From NCBI GenBank assembly GCA_964369965.1, contig CAYJGF010000002.1, positions 159,340 through 223,339 of the forward strand: 64,000 bases of DNA, read 5' to 3'. Below are positions 53,517-61,072 of this stretch, piece after piece. Each line of letters opens with the position of its first letter. Position 1 is the stretch's first letter. Below the pieces are notes generated by a model. That model was given only the letters and a program-made list of their open reading frames with translations, made no database searches and had not been told where the DNA came from. Source of the stretch: CAYJBH01 sp964369965 (GTDB taxonomy: Bacteria > Bacillota > Clostridia > Oscillospirales > Ruminococcaceae). Position numbers and translations under genes: made by a program.

Positions 53517-53539
53517 AATTTGCATATCATTTGCAAATT
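53517..53539. promoter_or_regulatory. Candidate Zur operator (8-7-8 inverted repeat)
   Basis: AATTTGCA (53517-53524) and TGCAAATT (53532-53539) form a perfect inverted repeat with 7-bp spacer. It begins 1 bp downstream of the -10 box, so it covers the transcription start. A bound repressor would block initiation of zur-znuACB. Confidence 0.7.
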
Positions 53540-53540
53540 A

Positions 53541-53569
53541 ATTATAACTAACTTATTGTGTTTTGTCAA
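53541..53569 (-). promoter_or_regulatory. Consensus sigma-A promoter of the zur-znu operon
   Basis: Perfect TTGACA (53564-53569) and TATAAT (53541-53546) on the minus strand with 17-bp spacing, directly upstream of the operator and zur. Confidence 0.88.
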
Positions 53570-53594
53570 GGCTTTATTTTTTATTTATGGCAAA

Positions 53595-53754
53595 TATAGT
53601 CAATTAATTTGAAAAACGCTACAGATTGGCGAGCAGAAATTTCGCCTATCAAGGCGGAGGATTGAGTAATACTTTCGTATTGCGATTGACGACAACGCAG
53701 ATAGACGGAATTTCTGCCGCCAAGATGTGGTGGATTTTATGTTAATTGACTATA
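53595..53754. mobile_element. 160-bp MITE-like palindromic element
   Basis: Outer 13-bp arms (53595-53607 and 53742-53754) are perfect inverted repeats. Inside, TTGGCGAGCAGAAATTTCG matches the reverse complement of the right-hand side (GGAATTTCTGCCGCCAAG) with few changes, so the whole element folds on itself. It has no ORF. It fills most of the gap between zur and the DUF4364 gene and shares its TTGGCG core with 44031-44168. Confidence 0.7.
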
Positions 53755-53759
53755 AAACA

Positions 53760-53793
53760 AAGCCTACTGAATAGATTGTCATTCAGTAGGCTT
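53760..53793 (-). terminator. Terminator after the DUF4364 gene
   Basis: A perfect 13-bp stem (53760-53772 with 53781-53793) and 8-nt loop, with a T-rich tail on the minus strand, 17 bp past the DUF4364 stop. Confidence 0.85.
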
Positions 53794-53809
53794 CAGGTTG
53801 TATATCCCT

Positions 53810-54409
53810 TCACATCTTCTTCATTATTTTCATTGCCTCACTGTATAGCGAGGTGTTTCCGGTCAGGGTGGCGAGCATACATTGGTATAGCTCGTTGCCG
53901 TTGTTAAAAACTCTTTGCTCGATATATTGCGCGAGGTTTTCCTCATCCACCGTCATCATCAGGCTGAAAATCTCCACCTCACCGTCCAACAATTTGCAGG
54001 TCACGGCATAGTCGCCGTGTGGCGTTTTAGCGATGCTAACCCTTGTATATTCTGCGAGTTTTGTATACTCCATGCAGTTTATAGCGGCGTGATATGCCTG
54101 TTCACGCACCGTGAGCGGCACGTCGGTGTGCAGGGTCTGCGCCACCATATGCCCGTCATTTGTCACGGTATATCCACCTTTGTCATTCATTTTAATAAGG
54201 TCGCTTTTTTCAAGTCGCGACAGTGCATCACCAATCTCAAAATAGTTGACCAGCTCATTTTCCACCATGGCGCGCTCAATCTGATACTGCGTTATCGGCT
54301 CCTTCATAGAATCGATTATATAGCACATCAGTATTCTTATCGTTTTTTTTGAGTTAAGTCCGCCCGGCTTGACACCGCCGGTCATAGCGTCAAAATCAAG
54401 GTTAACCAT
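53810..54409 (-). CDS. DUF4364 family winged-helix protein
   Basis: A 199-residue protein with an N-terminal winged-helix (KKTIRILMCYIIDSMKEPITQYQIE; LEKSDLIKMNDKGGYTVT wing) and a C-terminal mixed domain. DUF4364 proteins are common in Clostridia and are presumed transcription regulators; the target is unknown. It is monocistronic, with its own promoter and terminator. Confidence 0.85.
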   Translation of the reverse strand: MVNLDFDAMTGGVKPGGLNSKKTIRILMCYIIDSMKEPITQYQIERAMVENELVNYFEIGDALSRLEKSDLIKMNDKGGYTVTNDGHMVAQTLHTDVPLTVREQAYHAAINCMEYTKLAEYTRVSIAKTPHGDYAVTCKLLDGEVEIFSLMMTVDEENLAQYIEQRVFNNGNELYQCMLATLTGNTSLYSEAMKIMKKM

Positions 54410-54436
54410 ATTGTTTCCCCTAAATATATTGTTTAT

Positions 54437-54465
54437 ATTATAACATATTTATGTTTTTTTTTCAA
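54437..54465 (-). promoter_or_regulatory. Sigma-A promoter for the DUF4364 gene
   Basis: On the minus strand TTGAAA (54460-54465) and TATAAT (54437-54442) with 17-bp spacing and extended TG, 27 bp before the ATG. Confidence 0.75.
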
Positions 54466-54482
54466 TATTTTGTTGTGATATC

Positions 54483-54511
54483 TTGACTAACCTTTCATAA
54501 ACATGCATAAT
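54483..54511 (+). promoter_or_regulatory. Sigma-A promoter for the alpha/beta hydrolase and ABC-F genes
   Basis: TTGACT (54483-54488) and CATAAT (54506-54511) spaced by 17 bp, 32 bp before the hydrolase ATG. Confidence 0.65.
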
Positions 54512-54543
54512 AGAAAGTGATATATTAACATAAGGTGTTGACT

Positions 54544-55509
54544 ATGCGTGATTTTAAGATGAGCACTCTGCCGTCCACCGACGGTGTGAATACACTTGCG
54601 GTCTATACCATGGAGCCGGACGGCGCCCCTTATAAAGGTATAGTACAGCTTGTTCACGGCATGACGGAGCATATCGCGAGGTATCGTCACTTTGCCGAGT
54701 TTTTGTGTGACAATGGCTATATCGTTGTCGGCAACGACCATTTAGGTCATGGCAAAACCTCCGACAATGGGGGAGAGGACGGCTATTTTGGAAAAAAGGG
54801 CTCACATATTTTCGTCCTGCGTGATGTGGCAAAATTGATGGAGAAAACGCGCGAGCGGTTCGGCAATCTGCCCTATTTTATATTTGGGCACAGTATGGGG
54901 AGCTTTTTCACCCGTGTTTTATGCTATACATATAAAAGCAAACTTCCAAACGGTGTTATCATCAGCGGCACGGGAGGACCCAACAAATCCATAAATTCCG
55001 CGCTGTTTTTTTCCGACCTTTTTAGGGTATTAAAGGGTGCGCACAGCCACTCCAAAATGCTCAACGACCTCGCATTTAAAGGCTTTAACCTTAAGATAAA
55101 GGAGCCGCGCACCGCCATGGATTGGTTGACAAGGGATGAGGCAGTGGTCGACATCTATGTTGAGGATAAAAAGTGCATGTTTAAATTCACCACCTCGGCA
55201 CTGCACGAGCTTTTTTCCATACACCACAAGGCGAACAATAAAGACCTTGTCGCTAAAACTCCGAAAACACTTCCGATGCTCTTTATCAGTGGCAATGAGG
55301 ACCCGGTTGGACTTTATGGGGTTGGCGTAGCCGAGGCATTTGAGATCTATAAACAGGCAGGGATAGAGGATTTGACGCTGCGCCTGTATCCCGACGCACG
55401 GCATGAACTTATAAACGAAACCAACAAGGATGAGGTATATGCACAGCTGCTCGACTGGCTGAATGCACACAACAAAAACAATAATGATACTACAACTGAC
55501 CGAAATTAA
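54544..55509 (+). CDS. Alpha/beta hydrolase, monoacylglycerol lipase/lysophospholipase-like
   Basis: A 321-residue serine hydrolase. The oxyanion loop is VQLVHGMTEHIARY, the nucleophile elbow FGHSMGSFFTR, the acid ISGNEDPVG, and the catalytic His YPDARHELINE. The family hydrolyses lysophospholipids or monoacylglycerols. No signal peptide, so cytosolic. The ATG at 54544 with AAGGTG upstream is preferred to the GTG at 54535. Overlaps the ABC-F gene by 26 bp. Confidence 0.87.
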   Translation: MRDFKMSTLPSTDGVNTLAVYTMEPDGAPYKGIVQLVHGMTEHIARYRHFAEFLCDNGYIVVGNDHLGHGKTSDNGGEDGYFGKKGSHIFVLRDVAKLMEKTRERFGNLPYFIFGHSMGSFFTRVLCYTYKSKLPNGVIISGTGGPNKSINSALFFSDLFRVLKGAHSHSKMLNDLAFKGFNLKIKEPRTAMDWLTRDEAVVDIYVEDKKCMFKFTTSALHELFSIHHKANNKDLVAKTPKTLPMLFISGNEDPVGLYGVGVAEAFEIYKQAGIEDLTLRLYPDARHELINETNKDEVYAQLLDWLNAHNKNNNDTTTDRN

Positions 55510-57346
55510 AAAATATTATGGTGCGAACGAGATATTAAGCGGAGTTAATGCCACCATATCGGCAAACGATCGCATTGCAATAATAGGGGAGAACGGTGCA
55601 GGAAAAACCACCCTTTTGAAGATAATCGCCGGTGAAATCCACCACGATGACGGCGATTTGTTCGTCGCGCGCGGTCTGCGTCTGGGATATCTGTCGCAAC
55701 ACAATGATTTTGAGGCTGACAGCAGTATTTTTTTCGAGATGAAGTCCTGTTTTGCTGCGGCGAGGCAGGCGCTTGCACGTATGAGAGAGCTGGAGGCTCT
55801 GATGGTGCACAATCATGACGATGTAAACCTTATACATGAGCATGATGAGGCGGAGCGAGTGGTCCTCGCCTGTGACTATTACAATGCCGACACAAGGATA
55901 AATAAATTGCTTGCCGGATTTGGCTTTTCTAAAGAGATGCATGAGCGCAAAACCGACAGCCTATCGGGCGGTGAGGCTACAAGACTGCGCCTTGCAAAGC
56001 TCTTGCTTGGTGCGCCGGACGTACTTTTATTGGACGAGCCGACAAATCATCTCGATTTTGCAACCATCGGATTTTTAGAACAGGAGCTACGTGAGTTTCG
56101 CGGTGCGGTGATTGCAGTCACCCATGACCGTGCCTTTATCGACAACGTCTGCCACATGATTTGGGAGGTGGAGCGCGGTGTGCTTATCGAGTTTAAAGGT
56201 CGGTTCGAAAACTATTTTGAAGCCAAACTGGATGCGGCAACGGTACAGCAAAAAAAGCGCGATGCGGAGCTGAAAACGGTCAAGAAATTGGAGGAATACA
56301 TCGCCAAAAACAAGGTGCGTGCCTCCACCGCCAAGATGGCAAAGAGCAGGGAAAAGCAGCTCGCCAAAATCACCGTAACCGACAAGCCGATCATCGCCAA
56401 AAATCGCTTGAAATTCACATTTCCGGTATCGAGTGAACCTTATAAGGACATATTGGTTTGCAACGACCTCACCGTCACCGCCGGCGATAAGCTATTGATG
56501 GAAAATGTCTCGCTCACCATGCTAAGGGGGGAGAAGATTATTATAGCCGGCGAGAACGGCTCCGGAAAATCCACGCTGTTAAAGGTGTTGACCCGTGAAC
56601 ACCGCGCCAAGGGGTTTATCCGATTCGGGCTCGGGGTGGAGTGCTCCGTCTTTAAACAGCATCAGGAGCGTCGATTTGGACGGGTAATAGATGCAATACG
56701 CGCCCTGCGACCCAAGTTCACCGAGCAGGAGGCACGGGATTTGCTCGCAAAATTTTTATTTCGCGGTGATGATGTCTTTGCCGAATGCGGCACGCTCTCG
56801 GGCGGTGAATCCTCACGGGTGCGCCTTGCCGAAATGACGCTGGAACGCTCCAACTTTTTGATGATGGATGAGCCTACAAACCACCTCGACCTTTTCACGC
56901 GCGACAGCCTGACAGGCGCACTGTGTGAATATGAGGGGACACTTCTCATAGTATCTCACGACCGATATTTAATGTCACAACTTGACTGCCCTATACTATA
57001 TATAAAGGACAGGGCGGTTGTGCGATATGAAAACTACACCGAAATGATGGAAAAAATATCATCCGATTTAATGATGGATAAAGTCCAGTCTAAGGAGCGT
57101 TTAAATACCGGCAAAAACAAAACCGATCGACAAAAAAGGGCGTTCGTCCGCCAGCGTTTAAAGGAGCTTGAAAACGAGATTGAGCGGTGCGAAAACCTTA
57201 TAACAGAGTTAACCGCCGAGCTTGCAAAGCCGGAGGTCTGCACCGACCATGAGCGGATAATAGAGATAACCGAACAGTTAGAAAACACCCATAAAGAGCA
57301 CGATAGCGCCTATGATGAGTGGGAGAGTTTTTTTAGTGAAGAGTGA
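55484..57346 (+). CDS. ABC-F family ATPase
   Basis: A 620-residue soluble twin-ATPase. Module 1: GENGAGKTTLLKIIAG, LSGGEATRLRLAKLLL, LLLDEPTNHLDF. Module 2: GENGSGKSTLLKVL, LSGGESSRVRLAEMTL, MMDEPTNHLDL. An inter-domain linker rich in Lys/Arg and a C-terminal coiled coil (RQRLKELENEIERCENLITELTAEL, positions given in two parts) are typical. ABC-F proteins act on ribosomes as translation factors, and some give antibiotic resistance. The class cannot be decided here. The last residues (SEE) and stop are contributed by the repeat arm at 57334. Confidence 0.9.
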   Translation: MILQLTEIKKYYGANEILSGVNATISANDRIAIIGENGAGKTTLLKIIAGEIHHDDGDLFVARGLRLGYLSQHNDFEADSSIFFEMKSCFAAARQALARMRELEALMVHNHDDVNLIHEHDEAERVVLACDYYNADTRINKLLAGFGFSKEMHERKTDSLSGGEATRLRLAKLLLGAPDVLLLDEPTNHLDFATIGFLEQELREFRGAVIAVTHDRAFIDNVCHMIWEVERGVLIEFKGRFENYFEAKLDAATVQQKKRDAELKTVKKLEEYIAKNKVRASTAKMAKSREKQLAKITVTDKPIIAKNRLKFTFPVSSEPYKDILVCNDLTVTAGDKLLMENVSLTMLRGEKIIIAGENGSGKSTLLKVLTREHRAKGFIRFGLGVECSVFKQHQERRFGRVIDAIRALRPKFTEQEARDLLAKFLFRGDDVFAECGTLSGGESSRVRLAEMTLERSNFLMMDEPTNHLDLFTRDSLTGALCEYEGTLLIVSHDRYLMSQLDCPILYIKDRAVVRYENYTEMMEKISSDLMMDKVQSKERLNTGKNKTDRQKRAFVRQRLKELENEIERCENLITELTAELAKPEVCTDHERIIEITEQLENTHKEHDSAYDEWESFFSEE

Positions 57347-57510
57347 ATAGTGGAGAGTGAATAGTTAAAGAAAACGCCTGACGTCGTCCTTTTATTTTTT
57401 TTTATTATGTTTGTGGAAGGTTTGTGACTCTGATATACAGACAAACCCTATAAATTCATCGCCGCAGGCGATACCACAACTTTTCGCTATTCACTTTTCA
57501 CTATTCACTA
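57334..57510. mobile_element. 177-bp MITE-like element between two convergent genes
   Basis: The left arm (57334-57366) and right arm (57487-57510) are inverted copies of a GTGAATAGTGAA-type repeat, with CGCCTGACG/CGCAGGCG inverted similarity inside. No transposase ORF is present. It supplies the stop codons of both the ABC-F gene (TGA at 57344-57346) and the recombinase (stop at 57491-57493). The arm type recurs at 26744-26777. Confidence 0.7.
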
Positions 57511-58537
57511 ATTTATTTTTCACCGGTGATGTCACTTCACCGAGCGGTGATGACATTGCGGCCTCCATCAACTTTTTTTGGGAGATGTGGGTATAAATCT
57601 CGGTGGTGGAAACGTGTTCATGCCCGAGAATTTCTTTGAGTGCGAGCATATCCGCCTTTCCGTATTGATAGAGCAGGGTGGCGGCTGTGTGGCGCAGTTT
57701 ATGGGCGGAATATCCCATGCCGGACAGACCGGCGCGGTGCAAACACCCCTCCACAATCTGCTGAACACGGCGAGGGGAGAGTCGCCTTCGTGTTTTAGGG
57801 CCGATAAAAAGAGCTTTGTCGTCCACAATATTTTCAATTTTATTTCGGTCAATAATATAATCGTCAATCGACTTTATACACGCTTTATTTAGATAGACTA
57901 TACGCTCCTTATTGCCTTTGCCGAGCACCCTGATGCTATTTTCACGTATGTCGGTGAGGTTGATTCCGCATAGTTCCGAAAGGCGCATCCCACAGTTTAA
58001 AAAAAGCATTAACATACAATATTCACGCGAGTCCAACACCGCCTCCTCCGAGAGGAGCTTTTTGCTGTCCTCCAACGTCAGATATTTGGGGAGAGACTTG
58101 CGAGGTGGCAAAGAGTCTATATCCTTTGCCGGATTTTCCTTTATAACACCCATGTCGACGGTGAGGAACTTCAAAAAGCCTTTTATTGCGGAGAGTTTGC
58201 GCGCCCGTGCGGTAACACCGACACCCACCGAACCGGAAACGGTGTTGTCGCGGCTGTCGGCAAGAAACTTGAGAAAAGTTAATATTTCTTTGCGGTTGAT
58301 AGCCATGAAAAACTCATTATCAAGCTGACGGATATCGACATCATTTTCAACGACATTATCAAAACGATTTTCACGCGTTAATACAAGATAACGCAAAAAA
58401 ATCTTAAGGTCGATGTAATACGCGTTGACGGTACGCTCGGAACGGTTTTTTATTATTCGAAGGTGGGTAAGATATTCGACCAGCAATTCCGGGCAGTCGT
58501 CGTGTGTTGTATTTTTAGAGTAGACATAGTTGCTCAT
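57491..58537 (-). CDS. xerC: Tyrosine recombinase, XerC/XerD type
   Basis: A 348-residue integrase-fold recombinase. The SAM-like N-terminal domain has RSERTVNAYYIDLKIFLRYL. The catalytic set is complete: NCGMRLSELCG (Arg), LGKGNKERIV (Lys), YSAHKLRHTAATL (His/Arg), LGHEHVSTTEIYTH (His, Tyr). This pattern is common in chromosomal Xer proteins of Clostridia that resolve chromosome dimers, so it is more likely housekeeping than phage. The last six residues (LVNSEK) are encoded in a MITE-like repeat. Tandem repeats lie upstream of its promoter. Confidence 0.9.
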   Translation of the reverse strand: MSNYVYSKNTTHDDCPELLVEYLTHLRIIKNRSERTVNAYYIDLKIFLRYLVLTRENRFDNVVENDVDIRQLDNEFFMAINRKEILTFLKFLADSRDNTVSGSVGVGVTARARKLSAIKGFLKFLTVDMGVIKENPAKDIDSLPPRKSLPKYLTLEDSKKLLSEEAVLDSREYCMLMLFLNCGMRLSELCGINLTDIRENSIRVLGKGNKERIVYLNKACIKSIDDYIIDRNKIENIVDDKALFIGPKTRRRLSPRRVQQIVEGCLHRAGLSGMGYSAHKLRHTAATLLYQYGKADMLALKEILGHEHVSTTEIYTHISQKKLMEAAMSSPLGEVTSPVKNKLVNSEK

Positions 58538-58566
58538 CTGTATGTGTTCCTATTTTTATCAGTTTT

Positions 58567-58595
58567 ATATTATCATAGTTTATTAGGGAAGTCAA
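58567..58595 (-). promoter_or_regulatory. Sigma-A promoter for the Xer recombinase
   Basis: On the minus strand TTGACT (58590-58595) and TAATAT (58567-58572) spaced by 17 bp, 29 bp before the ATG. Confidence 0.6.
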
Positions 58596-58610
58596 TAAAA
58601 TTGGACAACT

Positions 58611-58640
58611 AATTTCGCTAAATAAAAATTTAGCGAAATT
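58611..58640. repeat. 30-bp inverted repeat (13-4-13)
   Basis: AATTTCGCTAAAT (58611-58623) and its reverse complement (58628-58640) border the tandem repeat array, and share AATTTCGCTAAAT with each 67-bp unit. Confidence 0.75.
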
Positions 58641-58646
58641 GGGGGG

Positions 58647-58949
58647 ATACAATTTTACCACTCCACAGTTTGACTTTGCCCAATTTCGCTAAATTTCGTG
58701 TAGAAATTGAGGTGATACATCACACTACTCCACAGTTTGACTTTGCCCAATTTCGCTAAATTTCGTGTAGAAATTGAGGTGNNNNNNNNNNNNNNNNNNN
58801 NNNNNNNNNNNNNNNNNNNNNNNNNNNNNNNNNNNNNNNNNNNNNNNNNNNNNNNNNNNNNNNNNNNNNNNNNNNNNNNNNATACATCACACTACTCCAC
58901 AGTTTGACTTTGCCCAATTTCGCTAAATTTTCGTGTAGAAATTGAGGTG
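58647..58949. repeat. 67-bp tandem repeat array interrupted by an assembly gap
   Basis: Three visible units (58647-58714, 58715-58781, 58882-58949) are almost identical, each ending GTAGAAATTGAGGTG, and each has an internal AATTTC...GAAATT inverted repeat. The gap falls exactly between units, so more copies are likely in the real genome. The rest of this non-coding stretch (58538-59085) holds only the inverted repeat, the Xer promoter and a terminator. No variable spacers are seen, so it is not a CRISPR. Confidence 0.85.
58782..58881. other. Assembly gap (100 Ns)
   Basis: Exactly 100 unknown bases, a conventional placeholder for a gap of unknown size, inside the tandem repeats. Confidence 0.98.
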
Positions 58950-58992
58950 CAGCATAGCAGCAAAATAAAATATGGTATAGCTGCAAAATAAA

Positions 58993-59018
58993 GTGAGGTG
59001 ACTTATCTGCCACCTCAC
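58993..59018 (-). terminator. Terminator candidate after the yeiH-like gene
   Basis: GTGAGGTG (58993-59000) and CACCTCAC (59011-59018) form an 8-bp stem, with a T-rich tail on the minus strand. Confidence 0.6.
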
Positions 59019-59085
59019 ATTTCATCGTCTCTCTATATTTTTGCAGATACCCCTTATGGTTGTCCGCTCTTGTTGTACACACTTA

Positions 59086-60108
59086 TTAAACGATCCCCAT
59101 GCACCACTCCACCGTTATTGCCACAATGACAACCAGTGCGGATATTATAAATCCGTGCAACATCGGCGCAGGTCCTGATTTTTTTATGTCCTTGATATCG
59201 GTGCTCATTCCGATAGCGGCAAGCGAGGCGACCATCAAAAATTTGCTGACATCTTTCGACAACATGGATATCTCTGCCGGAATAACTCCGACACTGTTAA
59301 TTATTGAAAGCCCGACGAACCCTAAGATAAACCATGGGATAATAGAGATTATATTAACCTTGCCTATTGCTTTTTCTTTGTGGGGTTGCTCTTTATATTT
59401 AATCCTTATATTAATATAGGCAAACACCAACACAGTCGGGATAATTGAAAGCGTCCTTGTGAGCTTGACCATGGTGGCGAAGTCCCCTGCCGCCTCGCTG
59501 TAGGCATAGGACGCGGCGACCACGCTGGAGGTGTCGTTTACGGCAGTGCCTGCCCAAAGTCCGTATGCCATGTCGCTGAGTTCCAACATGTGCCCCATGA
59601 ACGGAAATGCCAATATCATCAGCATGTCAAACAGGAATGTTGCCGACATTGCGTAGGCTATGTCCTTGTCCTCAGCGTCGATTACCGGCGCTATCGCGGC
59701 TATCGCAGACCCGCCGCAGATACCGGTGCCGGCCGAAATTAGGTTGGATAATTTCCAATCAAGACCGAGTGCTTTGCCGATAAAATATCCACCGCCAAAA
59801 CAGGTCAACAAGGTAAAAAACATCACAGCGAGCGATAATGCACCGACATTTAATATGGTCTGTATGCTAAGAGACGTTCCCAAAAGAATAATGGCAAATT
59901 TGAGTATTTTTTTGGAGGTGAACTTTAAACCGGCTTTAAGAACGGTGGTATTAAAAAGTGTGTTGATTATCATTCCGATAAAAAGTGCTATGACGGAACC
60001 TCCGATGAGGTGTATCGGCAATAATCCCTCTATAATAACCGATATAACAGCTACTACAATCGCTGCCAATACTCCGGGGACGATGTTAGAGGCTTTTTTA
60101 ATCATCAT
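59086..60108 (-). CDS. yeiH: YeiH/UPF0324 family putative membrane exporter
   Basis: A 340-residue polytopic protein with about ten spans. Family motifs: GGSVIALFIGMIINTLF, SAGTGICGGSAIAAIAPVI, GLWAGTAVNDTSSVVAASYAY. Called putative sulfate exporter; the substrate is not firmly known. It is divergently arranged from a LysR regulator, as yeiH/yeiE in enterobacteria. An AGGAG stands before the ATG pair at 60105/60108. Confidence 0.9.
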   Translation of the reverse strand: MMIKKASNIVPGVLAAIVVAVISVIIEGLLPIHLIGGSVIALFIGMIINTLFNTTVLKAGLKFTSKKILKFAIILLGTSLSIQTILNVGALSLAVMFFTLLTCFGGGYFIGKALGLDWKLSNLISAGTGICGGSAIAAIAPVIDAEDKDIAYAMSATFLFDMLMILAFPFMGHMLELSDMAYGLWAGTAVNDTSSVVAASYAYSEAAGDFATMVKLTRTLSIIPTVLVFAYINIRIKYKEQPHKEKAIGKVNIISIIPWFILGFVGLSIINSVGVIPAEISMLSKDVSKFLMVASLAAIGMSTDIKDIKKSGPAPMLHGFIISALVVIVAITVEWCMGIV

Positions 60109-60149
60109 TTCACTCCTTTTTTTTACATCTTGATTTTAGCACACTTTCA

Positions 60150-60190
60150 TGATAAAATATAATAATCATTTATTATTTGTTGATAAAATA
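60150..60190. promoter_or_regulatory. Candidate LysR-type binding region between yeiH and its regulator
   Basis: The motif TGATAAAATA occurs twice (60150-60159 and 60181-60190), 31 bp apart, i.e. three helical turns. Between them is an inverted repeat ATAATAA-N4-TTATTAT (60159-60176), consistent with an LTTR box. All lie in the 106-bp divergent spacer. Confidence 0.5.
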
Positions 60191-60214
60191 ATTTTATTAA
60201 AAGAGGGTTGAAAA

Positions 60215-61072
60215 GTGGTAGACAACAGAATATATACTTTTTTAGAGCTTTGCAATGTGATGAATTATCATAAAACTGCGGAAAATTTAAATATGACACA
60301 ACCGGCTGTTACCCAACATATAAAATATTTGGAGGGGTTTTATGGTTGCAAACTGTTTGATTATTCCGCAAGGCAGCTTAAAAAAACAAAAAAATGCACC
60401 GAACTTGAAAAGTATGCTCGAAATATAATTTCACTCAGCGAGTCCGTTAAAGAGGAGCTTTTGCAAAACGATAGAATGCAAATTAACATAGGTGCCACCA
60501 AAACAATTGGCGAGTATACACTTGATACGGCTATATCAAGTGTAATTTTAGATGATGATTATGAGCTCAACTTTATTATTGACAACACCGAAAATCTTTT
60601 AAACAGGTTAAATCATTTTGAGTTGGATTTGATACTTGTCGAGGGATATGTTGACAAGGAAAAATATCTACACACCCAAATATCTACCCGTGAAGTGGTT
60701 GGAATATGTTCTTTGGAGCATAAATTTGCTTTTAATGAGGTAACGTTACAGGATATAATGCACGAAAAAATACTTCTGCGAGAAAAAGGCTCCGGCACAA
60801 GGAGCGTTTTTGAAAATTTTCTGTCAGCACAGGGGTATAAATTGGATAGTTTAAAAAATAAAGCCATTATAAGCAGCAACAAAATAATTGAGGAGACTGC
60901 TCAAAAAGGTCAAGCAATCTCCTTTGTATATGATGTTATGCAAAGACAAAATCCCAATATCGCCTATTTTAAAATTGCAGGCAACAGGATAATGCATGAA
61001 TTCAACTATGTTTATCTAAATCGCACAAAAGCGCAAAAAATCATGGGGTTACTAAATTTATTTCTCCAGTGA
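60215..61072 (+). CDS. LysR family transcriptional regulator
   Basis: A 285-residue LTTR. The helix-turn-helix is NYHKTAENLNMTQPAVTQHI near residue 17-36, followed by the linker helix and a periplasmic-binding-protein-like effector domain. GTG start with GAGGG nearby. The divergent neighbour suggests control of the YeiH-like exporter. Its base composition is more AT-rich than the surrounding genes. The stop overlaps the convergent aldolase gene by 15 bp. Confidence 0.9.
   Translation: MVDNRIYTFLELCNVMNYHKTAENLNMTQPAVTQHIKYLEGFYGCKLFDYSARQLKKTKKCTELEKYARNIISLSESVKEELLQNDRMQINIGATKTIGEYTLDTAISSVILDDDYELNFIIDNTENLLNRLNHFELDLILVEGYVDKEKYLHTQISTREVVGICSLEHKFAFNEVTLQDIMHEKILLREKGSGTRSVFENFLSAQGYKLDSLKNKAIISSNKIIEETAQKGQAISFVYDVMQRQNPNIAYFKIAGNRIMHEFNYVYLNRTKAQKIMGLLNLFLQ

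Noticed and set aside
57491..58537. Xer-type recombinase as evidence for a prophage or integrative element
   Set aside because: No phage, relaxase or cargo genes nearby, and the sequence fits chromosomal Xer proteins.
58647..58949. Possible CRISPR array (regular repeats, and AATTTCTAC on the minus strand, reminiscent of Cas12a repeats)
   Set aside because: Units are contiguous without variable spacers, and no cas gene is in the window. The short match is chance.
58756..59082. A 108-codon minus-strand frame across the gap
   Set aside because: It runs through 100 Ns and tandem repeats, so the frame is an artefact.
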